The notes below the pieces were generated by a model, which did not search any database, was not told where the DNA came from, and worked only from the letters and a program-made list of their open reading frames with translations. The position numbers were made by a program, and so were the translations under genes. From Brevibacillus sp. (GTDB taxonomy: Bacteria; Bacillota; Bacilli; Brevibacillales; Brevibacillaceae), in the NCBI GenBank assembly GCA_029240815.1, contig JARDZO010000074.1, forward strand, positions 1 to 19,991: a stretch of 19,991 nucleotides of DNA, read 5' to 3'. Positions 1 through 6,770 of the stretch are shown here, piece by piece (the stretch's first letter is position 1; each line of letters begins with the position of its first letter).

Positions 1-150
1 TGAGACGGCTGCTTTGGACGCGGTTTCGTTTTTTACATGGAGCCGGACAGGGATGACCCCCAGCAGGTGTTCCTATAAAGCTGAAGCGTTTTCTCCTTTT
101 TTCTCTCCTCCACAACAGTATGATTGACCACCAAACCAAGGGACTCGAGC
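1..150. repeat. 3' part of a dispersed direct repeat (copy 1)
   Basis: The first roughly 107 bases match positions 5418-5524 almost without change and without gaps. I see only single-base differences near positions 64 and 85 over the first 90 bases. Similarity then fades and is lost near position 150. The left edge is cut by the window start, so the complete element is not visible here. It holds no convincing gene. It contains the right arm of the hairpin described at 5373-5451 (TGGACGC, then GTTTCGTTTTTT) and the block TATAAAGCTG at 74-83, which recurs at 4874-4883 and 5491-5500. Confidence 0.85.
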
Positions 151-225
151 GCCACTTCTCGCATTTTTCTTAAATGAAATTGTAAATGGAAGCTTTGGTA
201 TTTTGTAAGAAGTCAAACAATTGTA

Positions 226-254
226 TTGAAAAAAATTAAAGTACGCTATATAAT
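226..254 (+). promoter_or_regulatory. sigma-A promoter of the abg operon
   Basis: A -35 box TTGAAA (226-231) and a perfect -10 box TATAAT (249-254) are separated by exactly 17 bp. This is the standard vegetative arrangement, and the flanks are AT-rich. Transcription would begin near 261, leaving a leader of about 190 nt before abgT, which is long for a simple operon. An open frame starting with TTG inside this promoter is not regarded as a gene. Confidence 0.75.
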
Positions 255-323
255 TCAATTAACGAAATTGTCTCTTTATATTCGCATAATGACGAGTCAG
301 CCGGATATTACGAAAGGAGTAAC

Positions 324-341
324 ATGCTTACCATTTTCTGA
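324..341 (+). other. possible five-codon leader ORF
   Basis: AAAGGAG at 313-319 lies four bases before an ATG that opens a tiny frame (M-L-T-I-F-stop). The stop falls just before the palindrome at 346-367. It could be a translated leader peptide or chance. The peptide has no run of a single amino acid that would suggest classical attenuation. Confidence 0.2.
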
Positions 342-345
342 AGTG

Positions 346-367
346 AAATTGAAAGGGCTTTCAATTT
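346..367. promoter_or_regulatory. 22-bp palindrome in the abgT leader
   Basis: The arms AAATTGAAAG (346-355) and CTTTCAATTT (358-367) are exact reverse complements separated by GG. The site lies about 85 nt downstream of the predicted transcription start and about 90 nt upstream of abgT. It is suitable as an operator for a dimeric repressor acting as a roadblock, or as an RNA hairpin. No T-run follows, so it is not an intrinsic terminator. The regulator is not identifiable from the window. E. coli uses the LysR-type AbgR, but no LysR gene is present here. Confidence 0.5.
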
Positions 368-453
368 TGCGTGACGGAAGACTGATCACTCACTCACTAT
401 GCATTGTGTTGCAAGAGAAAGAAATTTAGAAACGGCCCAAGGGGGATTGCTCT

Positions 454-1992
454 ATGAGTGCACAACCAGTAAAGATGAACCAACATGAGCAACAATCAGG
501 TGGAGTCGGCCTTTTGAAATGGGTCGAGCGGGTTGGGAACAAGCTGCCAAATCCATTTATGCTGTTCCTTTATCTGATTGCGATATTAATGGTCGTCACC
601 GCGCTTTTGTCCTTTTTTCATGTGACCGCGATTAACCCAATCAAGAATGAACAGGTAGCAGTGAAAAACTTGCTCAGCCAAGAAGGTCTGCAATGGCTGT
701 TGCCCAATATCATCAAAAACTTCTCGGGCTTCTTACCGCTTGGCTCTATTTTGACCTTGATGCTAGGGGTAGGGCTTGCTGAAAAGGTAGGGCTTCTGGA
801 AGCAGTCATTCGCAAAATGTCGTTGCGCGTTAGTGCACGATATGCCAGCTATCTGGTAGCGTTTATCGCTTTTTTCAGCCACGTTTCATCTGATGCAGCT
901 TTCGTTATCATGCCTCCACTTGGAGCACTGATCTTCCTGGCTGTAGGTCGTCATCCAGTAGCGGGTCTGTTGGCTGCGATCGCTGGTGTCGGTTCTGGTT
1001 TTTCTGCGAACATCCTGATTGTGACCACCGACGTGTTGCTCTCCGGTATCAGCTCGGAGATTTCCAAGTCCGTTGATCCGAATGTAACCGTCAGCGTTTT
1101 GGACAACTGGTTCTTCATGTCCGCTTCCGTCATTTTGCTGTCCGCGGCCATCGGTTTCATCACAGACAAGTTCGTCGAGCCAAAGCTGGGTGTCTACAAA
1201 GGCGATAAAGGACAGAAGCTGGAAGATTTGTCCGATATTCAAAAGAAAGGGTTGCGTGCAGCAGGTATCGCTGCATTGGCATTCCTGGCTGTCATCGCCG
1301 TACTGGTTGTGCCAGCAAATGGTCTGCTCCGCGATCCAAAACTGGGCACCATCGTTCCTTCTCCATTCATTTCCGGAATCGTGCCAGTCATCTTGCTGTT
1401 CTTCTTCACTGTAGCGATCACATATGGTATCCGAGTAGGCATGATCAAAAAGCAAAACGATATTCCTGCTTTGCTGACTGATCCGATCAAAGGGATGGCT
1501 GGTTTCATCGTCATGGTTTTCCCGCTATCGCAATTCGTTGCGATGTTTAACTGGAGCAACATGGGTAGCTTCCTCGCCCTGTCCATTACGGATGTGCTGG
1601 AAAAATTGAACATGACCGGAGCGCCTGTCTTTATCGGCTTGATGTTCCTGTCCGCGTTCCTCTGCATGTTTATCGCCAGTGGTTCTGCGATCTGGTCTCT
1701 CTTGGCGCCGGTGTTCATTCCGATGTTCATGGCTTTGGGATTCCACCCTGCATTCGCGCAAATTGCATTTCGGGTAGCCGACTCTTCCGTGATTCCGTTC
1801 GCGATCGTGTCGCCGTTCATCCCGCTATTCCTGGGCTTCTTGCAGGAGTACAAAAAGGATGCAAAGCTGGGAACGTACTATTCCTTGATTCTGCCTTATC
1901 CGATCGCCATCTTCATTCTTTGGACACTGATGCTGATCGTCTGGTATTTCGTAGGCTTGCCAATCGGTCCTGGGGTATATCCGCATCTCTAA
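454..1992 (+). CDS. abgT: AbgT-family p-aminobenzoyl-glutamate transporter
   Basis: This is a 512-residue polytopic membrane protein, close to the roughly 508 residues of E. coli AbgT. It is rich in hydrophobic segments (about 34-58, 92-118, 132-165, 215-237, 264-288, 302-328, 343-366, 390-428 and 478-502). Family signatures visible are SHVSSDAAFVIMPPLGAL near 142-159, GSGFSANILIVTTDVLLSGI near 180-199 in a re-entrant hairpin region, and RVADSS at 440-445 followed by SPFIPLFLGF. AGGGGG at 440-445, eight bases before the ATG, fixes the start. Members take up p-aminobenzoyl-glutamate, a folate breakdown product; others (MtrF, YdaH) export sulfonamides. Co-transcription with both hydrolase subunits favours uptake of p-aminobenzoyl-glutamate or a related acylated amino acid. 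The exact substrate is inferred. Confidence 0.9.
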   Translation: MSAQPVKMNQHEQQSGGVGLLKWVERVGNKLPNPFMLFLYLIAILMVVTALLSFFHVTAINPIKNEQVAVKNLLSQEGLQWLLPNIIKNFSGFLPLGSILTLMLGVGLAEKVGLLEAVIRKMSLRVSARYASYLVAFIAFFSHVSSDAAFVIMPPLGALIFLAVGRHPVAGLLAAIAGVGSGFSANILIVTTDVLLSGISSEISKSVDPNVTVSVLDNWFFMSASVILLSAAIGFITDKFVEPKLGVYKGDKGQKLEDLSDIQKKGLRAAGIAALAFLAVIAVLVVPANGLLRDPKLGTIVPSPFISGIVPVILLFFFTVAITYGIRVGMIKKQNDIPALLTDPIKGMAGFIVMVFPLSQFVAMFNWSNMGSFLALSITDVLEKLNMTGAPVFIGLMFLSAFLCMFIASGSAIWSLLAPVFIPMFMALGFHPAFAQIAFRVADSSVIPFAIVSPFIPLFLGFLQEYKKDAKLGTYYSLILPYPIAIFILWTLMLIVWYFVGLPIGPGVYPHL

Positions 1993-2030
1993 TGGCGACG
2001 TTGCCCCAGAGATAACAGGAGGTATGAGTG

Positions 2031-3290
2031 ATGTTGGATCTGGTTTCATTACGAAGAGATTTTCACATGCATCCGGAAGTCGGCTTTACGGAATTTCGCA
2101 CAGCTGCAAAAGTGGTGGAAATTCTGACTTCCCTAGGCTATGACGTGATTTATGGACAAGACGCGCTGGACGGGCCTTCTCGCAGAGGCCTGCCGGCGCA
2201 GGGAGTGTTGGAAGAAGCTTACGAACGGGCGTTGCGGGATGGCGCGAACCCTGCGATTGCCGAAAAAATGCGCGGTGGCTACACGGCCGTGATTGGTGTG
2301 AAAAAAGGGAAGGCGGATGGACCTACCGTTGCTTTCCGTTTCGATATGGATGCTTTGCCTGTACCGGAGAGCAAAGACGAGGATCATTTTCCACAGGCAA
2401 ACGGATTCCGTTCCCGTTATGAAGGGAATATGCACGCTTGTGCGCATGACGGTCATACCACCATTGGTCTGGGGTTGGCGGAAAAGCTGGCAGATGGCGA
2501 CTTTTCCGGTACCCTCAAATTGATTTTCCAACCAGCCGAAGAAGGCGTGCGCGGTGCATACTCGATCGTGCAAAAAGGGCTCCTGGACGATGTCGATTAC
2601 ATCTTCTGTAATCATCTGGGCGTCAATGTGCCGCTGGGTGAAATACACGGCGGTTCGCACGGATTGCTCGCGACTACGAAAATGCTGGCTCATTTCCATG
2701 GTGTTTCCTCTCACGCAGGAGCATCGCCTGAGCATGGGAAAAACGCCTTGCTGGGAGCAGCTACTGCTTTGCTGAACATTCATGCGATTACGCGTTTTAG
2801 CACAGCTTCGACTCGGATCAACGTCGGCGTGCTGGAAGGCGGAACAGCAGCCAACATCATCCCGGCCTATGCGAAAATGATCGTAGAGACCCGCTCCGAG
2901 ACCGAAGAGGTCAATGCGGAGGTAGAAAAACGGGTACGAAACATCATCGCGAGCAGTGCCGCCATGCATGAGCTGGACTATGAAATTGAAGTCATCGGGG
3001 GAGCCATCCCGATCAACTACGATGACGATATGGCAGATCTGGCCTTGGAAGAAGCCAGACATGTCGAAGGGTTCCACTCCTTTAAAAAGGGCGAATACAA
3101 CGCAATGGGAAGTGAGGATGCCAGCTTTATGATCAAGCGTGTACAGGAACTCGGCGGCAAAGGAACGTACATGTCGATCGGTACGGATATCCCAGCACCT
3201 CACCATCATCCGAAGTTCGACATTCAGGAAGAGATTCTTCCGCGCAGTGTCGAGCTGTTGAATCGCATTGCAAGACGGCTTCTTACTTAA
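2031..3290 (+). CDS. abgA: p-aminobenzoyl-glutamate hydrolase subunit A (M20 family)
   Basis: The 419-residue zinc amidohydrolase closely follows E. coli AbgA. It starts with LRRDFHMHPEVGFTEFRTA and has the unusual AbgA insert DGPSRRGLP (48-56). Metal and catalytic motifs are FRFDMDAL (102-109), HACAHDGH (135-142), FQPAEEG (167-173), NHLG (194-197) and a C-terminal GSEDASFM then APHHHPKFD (389-397). AbgA with AbgB cleaves p-aminobenzoyl-glutamate to p-aminobenzoate and glutamate in the cytoplasm. AGGAGG at 2017-2022 is eight bases from ATG 2031. A GTG at 2028 is also possible and adds one residue; an ATG at 2024 is out of frame and too close to the ribosome site. The N-terminus is about 12 residues shorter than in E. 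coli. It begins 38 bases after abgT. Confidence 0.9.
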   Translation: MLDLVSLRRDFHMHPEVGFTEFRTAAKVVEILTSLGYDVIYGQDALDGPSRRGLPAQGVLEEAYERALRDGANPAIAEKMRGGYTAVIGVKKGKADGPTVAFRFDMDALPVPESKDEDHFPQANGFRSRYEGNMHACAHDGHTTIGLGLAEKLADGDFSGTLKLIFQPAEEGVRGAYSIVQKGLLDDVDYIFCNHLGVNVPLGEIHGGSHGLLATTKMLAHFHGVSSHAGASPEHGKNALLGAATALLNIHAITRFSTASTRINVGVLEGGTAANIIPAYAKMIVETRSETEEVNAEVEKRVRNIIASSAAMHELDYEIEVIGGAIPINYDDDMADLALEEARHVEGFHSFKKGEYNAMGSEDASFMIKRVQELGGKGTYMSIGTDIPAPHHHPKFDIQEEILPRSVELLNRIARRLLT

Positions 3291-3350
3291 GAAACCCTTC
3301 TATTAGTCGCACTCGCCTATACTTACAGCAAATAGAGAGGATGTTTCTAC

Positions 3351-4754
3351 ATGCATACACAACGGATTGCAGACATGATCGAAAGCAAAAGAGAGTCGTT
3401 TATCAAAGTAAGCGACCGCATCTGGGAATTTGCGGAGACGCGTTTTGAGGAATATCAGTCGGCTGAACTGCTCGCGAACACCCTGGAGAGCGAAGGGTTT
3501 ACCGTAGAGAGAGGCGTCGGCGGAATCAAGACGGCTTTTATCGGAAGCTTTGGAAGTGGCAGCCCGGTTGTGGCGATTTTGGGAGAATTTGATGCCCTCT
3601 CCGGCATGAGCCAAAAGAAAGGGCAAGCCAAACAAGAAGCAGAGGTGCCAGGAGCGAACGGACACGGATGCGGGCACAATTTGCTCGGTACCGCTTCTCT
3701 GGCAGCAGCTGTCGCAGTCAAGCAATACATGGAGGAAAACAATCTATCCGGTACGGTTCGCTATTATGGCTGCCCTGGTGAAGAAGGCGGATCCGGCAAA
3801 ACCTTCATGGCGCGTGCCGGATTGTTCGACGACGTCGATTTTGCCCTTTGCTGGCACCCGATGGGCTACAACAGCATCATGGCGATGAACTCGCTGGCCA
3901 ACTACCAGGTATACTTCAAGTTCAAAGGAAAAAGCTCCCACGCTGCAGCCAGTCCACATCTCGGACGCAGCGCTCTGGATGCTGTCGAGCTGATGAACGT
4001 CGGCGTGAACTACCTGCGCGAGCATATCATCCCTGAAGCGCGTGTGCACTATGCGATCACGAATTCTGGCGGTCTGTCACCGAATGTTGTGCAGCCGTAC
4101 GCAGAGGTGCTTTATCTGGTACGGGCACCGATCGTAGAGCAAGTCCAAGAAATCTACGAACGCGTCTGCAAAATCGCCAAAGGTGCAGCGCTCATGACCG
4201 AAACCGAAGTAGAAATCGTGTTTGACAAAGCGTGCTCCAACCTTGTGCAAAACGAGACCCTGGAACAGGTGATGTACCGCAACTTCCAGGAGCTAGGTGT
4301 TCCCGTTCACGACGAGCAGGAGCTGCAGCTGGCCAAAGCCGTTCGTGCGACGCTGAATGAACAAGAGCTGCGCACCTCTGAAGTACAGTCACCAGGTGGC
4401 CCTGATGCCGACATGGTGACCTGGCTCAATTCTTACACGGGGGAACTGAGACCATTGAACGGTTCCACGGATGTTGGGGACGTGAGCTGGATCACACCGA
4501 CTGCTCAATGTACGACTGCTTGCTTTATCAATGGGTCGACTCTCCACTCCTGGCAATGGGTAACGCTCGGTGCGACCTCCATGGCACATAAAGGAATGCT
4601 GCACGCGGGTAAAGTCATAGCTTCTACAGCTGTAGACATGTTGAAAAATCCAGAGCTGATCGACAAAGCCAAGGCTGAGTTGAAACAACGCTTGGGTAAT
4701 TCCACTTACGTCAACCCGATCCCTGAAGGTGTCATGCCATCTGTTAAGAAGTAA
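3351..4754 (+). CDS. abgB: p-aminobenzoyl-glutamate hydrolase subunit B (M20 family)
   Basis: The 467-residue protein follows E. coli AbgB (481 residues) along its length: IWEFAETRFEEYQSAE (25-40), GEFDAL (78-83), NGHGCGHNLLGTA (103-115), YYGCPGEEGGSGKTF (138-152), WHP (168-170), SSHAAASPHLGRSALD (195-210) and NSGGLSPNVVQ. The C-terminal half keeps STDVGDVSW and HSWQWV. The metal ligands expected in M20 enzymes (H in GHGCGH, the EE pair, H in WHP) are present. It should form the heteromeric hydrolase with AbgA. GAGAGG at 3335-3340 precedes the ATG by ten bases. The gene begins 60 bases after abgA and closes the operon ahead of a strong terminator. Gene order here is T-A-B, while E. coli has A-B-T. 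Confidence 0.9.
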   Translation: MHTQRIADMIESKRESFIKVSDRIWEFAETRFEEYQSAELLANTLESEGFTVERGVGGIKTAFIGSFGSGSPVVAILGEFDALSGMSQKKGQAKQEAEVPGANGHGCGHNLLGTASLAAAVAVKQYMEENNLSGTVRYYGCPGEEGGSGKTFMARAGLFDDVDFALCWHPMGYNSIMAMNSLANYQVYFKFKGKSSHAAASPHLGRSALDAVELMNVGVNYLREHIIPEARVHYAITNSGGLSPNVVQPYAEVLYLVRAPIVEQVQEIYERVCKIAKGAALMTETEVEIVFDKACSNLVQNETLEQVMYRNFQELGVPVHDEQELQLAKAVRATLNEQELRTSEVQSPGGPDADMVTWLNSYTGELRPLNGSTDVGDVSWITPTAQCTTACFINGSTLHSWQWVTLGATSMAHKGMLHAGKVIASTAVDMLKNPELIDKAKAELKQRLGNSTYVNPIPEGVMPSVKK

Positions 4755-4789
4755 GCAGCACCCAGACAACCTATCAGAATGTTCTTCCC

Positions 4790-4829
4790 AAGCCGGCGGT
4801 TCCGAATGAAAGGAATCGTCGGCTTTTTT
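4790..4829 (+). terminator. Rho-independent terminator of the abg operon
   Basis: A 14-bp stem pairs AAGCCGGCGGTTCC (4790-4803) with GGAATCGTCGGCTT (4812-4825). All positions pair if two G-U wobbles are allowed. The loop is eight bases and the stem runs into a T tract (4824-4829). It lies 36 bases after the abgB stop. Confidence 0.9.
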
Positions 4830-4889
4830 CGTAATATCGGGAAGTGAATCAAATTTGAGGAGTCACGAGCCCTTATAAAGCTGAGGTGG

Positions 4890-5138
4890 GGAGAAGCAGG
4901 TATCCGATCTCCGCTCCGGCCTTTACCCACCGAACACAAGCTATCGCTCGCGTTCGGCGGGGCCCGGTCTACACCCTGCGAAGAAGTTTAGACTGTCCGC
5001 TCCACAACGATTCACGGGGAAGCGGTAAAGTAGTAGGCGCTTCGCAGGGAACACAGAGGTACCGCTTCTTGATCCCGTGAATTCGTTGTTCCGCTACGCT
5101 GGGTTCCGAAGTCGCTCCGCCTGGAAACCTGCTTCTCC
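4890..5138. ncRNA. candidate structured RNA, or MITE-like element with 12-bp terminal inverted repeats
   Basis: GGAGAAGCAGGT (4890-4901) and ACCTGCTTCTCC (5127-5138) are perfect 12-bp complements closing a 249-base unit. Nested inside, CCCACCGAAC (4926-4935) pairs with GTTCGGCGGG (4952-4961) with one mismatch. A long hairpin pairs ACAACGATTCACGGG (5004-5018) plus AAGCGGTA (5020-5027) with TACCGCTT (5060-5067) plus CCCGTGAA-T-TCGTTGT (5074-5089). That gives 23 base pairs broken only by a small internal loop and one bulged base. The nested, closed arrangement suggests a folded RNA or a miniature mobile element. The strand is not determined. I do not recognise a known RNA family. Confidence 0.4.
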
Positions 5139-5372
5139 TGCGAGCTGTTGTGGTTTCTAGCCACCTGTTTTAATGGTTATTCAAGGGGATAAGCTATTTC
5201 TCTTAATTGCTTTGCTTTGAAAGTGCTCCAAAGACATTGCTCCATGTAGGGCTTTCTCAAAGAAACTCCTTGGATAGCCCACAGAAATAAGGCTAGTGGA
5301 AGAGCTAGAGCTGGTCGAGGAAAAAGGAGAAATAAGCGTAAGCTCTTAGGAACGCCAACCGAGGCGCAATGG

Positions 5373-5451
5373 AAAAAACGAAACACGTTGTTAAGCGTCC
5401 ACCTCTGAGAGGCTCCTTGAGACGGCTGCTTTGGACGCGGTTTCGTTTTTT
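5373..5451. repeat. interrupted inverted repeat ending in a T tract
   Basis: AAAAAACGAAAC (5373-5384) pairs perfectly with GTTTCGTTTTTT (5440-5451). Just inside, GCGTCCA (5395-5401) pairs with TGGACGC (5432-5438), leaving a ten-base bulge on one side and one base on the other. The loop carries a CCTC/GAGG mini-hairpin (5402-5412). The T-rich end gives it a terminator-like look on the plus strand and, by symmetry, on the minus strand. The right arm is conserved without change in copy 1 (15-34). Confidence 0.55.
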
Positions 5452-5678
5452 ACATGGAGCCGGACAGGGATGACCCCCAGTAGGTGTTCCTATAAAGCTG
5501 GAGCGTTTTCTCCTTTTTCCTCTCCACCACTACAGTCTGATCTATTACCAAACAAAGATGTAGGGGCATTTCCCGCGTTTTATATAAGTTTTACACACCT
5601 TCCACATGGCATCCATTCAGACTTAACATGCCTCCTGTAGAGTAAGGGTATAGCCGCAGGGAGAGGAGGCGTGGAAGA

Positions 5679-6182
5679 ATGGACGTACGAATTGAACAGG
5701 CAAGACGGGACGATTTTTCGGAGATGATCCAGCTGGCGGATTTGACGCTGCCGGACCGAATGAACCTGCACGAATTGAAGAAGTACATCGAGCTTTTTCC
5801 CGAACTGATCTTCAAGGCGACTCATGATGGTCAGCTGATCGGCTTTGGCTGTGCGGGAATCGATATGTATCAAAAGACGGGATGGCTCTTGTTCAGCAAC
5901 GTGCATCAAGAGTATCAGGGAAAAGGAATCGGCAAAAAACTGATTGAGGCTCGGTTGCAAGCCCTGCGCCAGATATCCACGCTCCAGCAGGTACTGGTAA
6001 CCGTCAGTGAAACGAATATCAAATCGATTCGCGCATTAGAAGCTTTTGGATTCACGCTCGCCAAAAAGGAAGAGGACTACTATGGGACGGGGAAGCAGCG
6101 CAATATCATGGTATTGCCGGTTTTATCTATGCCCGATCTCGTTCCAAAGGATGTAGGGATGACAATCACCCCCATTTTGTAA
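5679..6182 (+). CDS. GNAT-family N-acetyltransferase
   Basis: This 167-residue protein has the Gcn5-related acetyltransferase fold. Motif A is visible as VHQEYQGKGIGKKLIEARL (75-93), with the acetyl-CoA pyrophosphate loop QGKGIG at 80-85. Motif B follows as SETNIKSIRALEAFGF (110-125). The N-terminal region IEQARRDDFSEMIQLAD is typical of the first strand and helix. The acceptor substrate cannot be predicted. AGGAGG at 5664-5669 is nine bases before the ATG. The gene is monocistronic: it follows the repeat region and is closed by a terminator 30 bases downstream. The last 20 residues extend past the usual fold and have no visible motif. Confidence 0.85.
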   Translation: MDVRIEQARRDDFSEMIQLADLTLPDRMNLHELKKYIELFPELIFKATHDGQLIGFGCAGIDMYQKTGWLLFSNVHQEYQGKGIGKKLIEARLQALRQISTLQQVLVTVSETNIKSIRALEAFGFTLAKKEEDYYGTGKQRNIMVLPVLSMPDLVPKDVGMTITPIL

Positions 6183-6212
6183 AAAAAAAGCCCTGGCAAA
6201 GTAGAAAAAGAA

Positions 6213-6257
6213 AGCCGATGTCTCCTGAGCAAATGACAGGAGGCCTCGGCTGTTTTT
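6213..6257 (+). terminator. Rho-independent terminator after the GNAT gene
   Basis: AGCCGATGTCTCCTG (6213-6227) pairs with CAGGAGGCCTCGGCT (6237-6251) with one mismatch and one wobble. The loop is nine bases and the stem is followed by GTTTTT. Confidence 0.85.
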
Positions 6258-6344
6258 GATGAAGGCGATGAATCTGGGAGGCGCGTTAGACAGCTTCGTG
6301 GGTGTATCCGGAGTTGCCAAATGAGGAAGGAAAATAGAGAGGGA

Positions 6345-6387
6345 AGCGATCTCCCGTGTTGCAAACAGGAGGGTCGCTGTCATTTTT
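6345..6387 (+). terminator. possible second hairpin terminator
   Basis: AGCGATCTCCC (6345-6355) pairs with GGAGGGTCGCT (6368-6378) with two wobbles and one mismatch. Five Ts follow at 6383-6387 after a four-base spacer. It may back up the GNAT terminator or be a remnant structure. Confidence 0.35.
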
Positions 6388-6435
6388 GGAAGGGAGTTTA
6401 GAAAAATGAAAAAATTAAAAATTTAAGGATTGAAT

Positions 6436-6449
6436 TGAAAGCGCTCTCC
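6436..6449. promoter_or_regulatory. cre box (CcpA site) upstream of the dhaK operon
   Basis: TGAAAGCGCTCTCC fits the catabolite-responsive consensus TGWAANCGNTNWCA at every defined position except the last. It lies about 335 bp upstream of dhaK, near the first LacI-type operator. CcpA would be expected to repress the operon when preferred sugars are present. This is inferred from the motif only. Confidence 0.55.
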
Positions 6450-6466
6450 ATTTATACTGATTTCAT

Positions 6467-6478
6467 TGAAACGTTTCA
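6467..6478. promoter_or_regulatory. LacI-family operator O1
   Basis: This is the perfect palindrome TGAAACGTTTCA with the central CG usual for LacI/GalR-family operators. It is identical to O2 and O3. The centre-to-centre distance to O2 is 87 bp. Confidence 0.75.
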
Positions 6479-6542
6479 TTCAAACAATTCAGTACATTTC
6501 CACGGTAATCCCAAGTTGTAATAAGTTATCTCCTATATTTTT

Positions 6543-6572
6543 TTGTAATAAATTGAAACGTTTCACTAATTT
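6543..6572 (+). promoter_or_regulatory. possible dhaK operon promoter
   Basis: TTGTAA (6543-6548) and TAATTT (6567-6572) are 18 bp apart. Operator O2 fills the spacer, as expected for steric repression. Both boxes are imperfect, and other AT-rich hexamers in this stretch could serve. The call rests mainly on operator placement. Confidence 0.35.
6554..6565. promoter_or_regulatory. LacI-family operator O2
   Basis: This is a second exact TGAAACGTTTCA. Its centre is 158 bp from O3, about 15 helical turns, a spacing suitable for DNA looping by a tetramer or by linked dimers. Looping is an inference. Confidence 0.78.
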
Positions 6573-6608
6573 TGAAAGGCATTCTTCAAAAAGAATGTCG
6601 GAAACGGA

Positions 6609-6659
6609 ACGTAATTGAAAAAATGAAAGTGATCCGTAAAAAAGGCCGATCAATTACGT
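6609..6659. promoter_or_regulatory. 10-bp inverted repeat in the dhaK leader
   Basis: ACGTAATTGA (6609-6618) and TCAATTACGT (6650-6659) are exact complements with 31 bases between them. They lie between O2 and O3 in the probable 5' untranslated region. This could be an RNA hairpin or a pair of half-sites for another regulator. It differs from the TGAAACGTTTCA operators. Confidence 0.45.
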
Positions 6660-6711
6660 GAAATTGTGTCTTATGCAGATTGAATGATGGGCCTATTTTT
6701 TTGAAGTTTAG

Positions 6712-6723
6712 TGAAACGTTTCA
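6712..6723. promoter_or_regulatory. LacI-family operator O3
   Basis: This is a third exact TGAAACGTTTCA, 48 bp upstream of the dhaK start codon. Confidence 0.78.
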
Positions 6724-6770
6724 TTATCACGAAGAGACTCACTCAACCAAAAAATCATGGAGGGGATTGT

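Larger units (their letters stand above)
4871..5565. repeat. dispersed structured repeat (copy 2), gene-free
   Basis: This fills most of the 924-base gap between abgB and the acetyltransferase. Its last 150 bases are the second copy of the repeat seen at 1-150, so the upstream part probably also precedes position 1. TATAAAGCTG occurs near both ends (4874-4883 and 5491-5500). The interior is dense with long inverted repeats, listed separately. The only longer open frame, on the minus strand at 5177-5386, has no recognisable domain and I do not call it. There is no transposase and no group II intron domain V that I can see. The left boundary is uncertain. Confidence 0.7.
6258..6770 (+). other. 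long regulatory region upstream of the dhaK-like gene
   Basis: This 513-base stretch has no gene. It carries a second terminator-like hairpin, a cre box, three copies of a LacI-type operator, a possible promoter and a 10-bp inverted repeat, each listed separately. From about 6395 onward the DNA is much more AT-rich than its surroundings. A minute frame at 6405 (M-K-K-L-K-I) is treated as chance. Confidence 0.7.

Noticed and set aside
332..346. CodY-like box in the abgT leader
   Set aside because: Only about 10 of 15 positions match AATTTTCWGAAAATT, which is common by chance in AT-rich leaders.
226..429. 67-residue open frame upstream of abgT beginning with TTG
   Set aside because: It starts inside the -35 box, has no ribosome site and runs through the palindrome; no recognisable domain.
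2024..2030. ATG at 2024 and GTG at 2028 as abgA starts
   Set aside because: The ATG is out of frame and one base from AGGAGG. The GTG is in frame but its spacing is less good than ATG 2031; it remains a minor alternative.
2133..3209. Long open frame (358 residues) antisense to abgA
   Set aside because: It is the mirror of a well-conserved coding gene, has no family motifs, and its composition is that expected of an opposite-strand shadow.
5177..5386. 69-residue minus-strand open frame in the structured repeat
   Set aside because: No domain, a low-complexity hydrophobic stretch, and it lies in DNA dominated by inverted repeats; no good ribosome site was found.
4871..5565. Group II intron or insertion sequence remnant
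   Set aside because: No reverse transcriptase or transposase reading frame and no domain V-like hairpin that I can recognise.
6405..6425. Six-codon frame M-K-K-L-K-I before the first operator
   Set aside because: A-rich chance frame; no conserved context.
6711..6770. Upstream extension of dhaK to a GTG at 6711
   Set aside because: It would put operator O3 inside the coding region and lacks a ribosome site; DhaK homology starts after ATG 6771.
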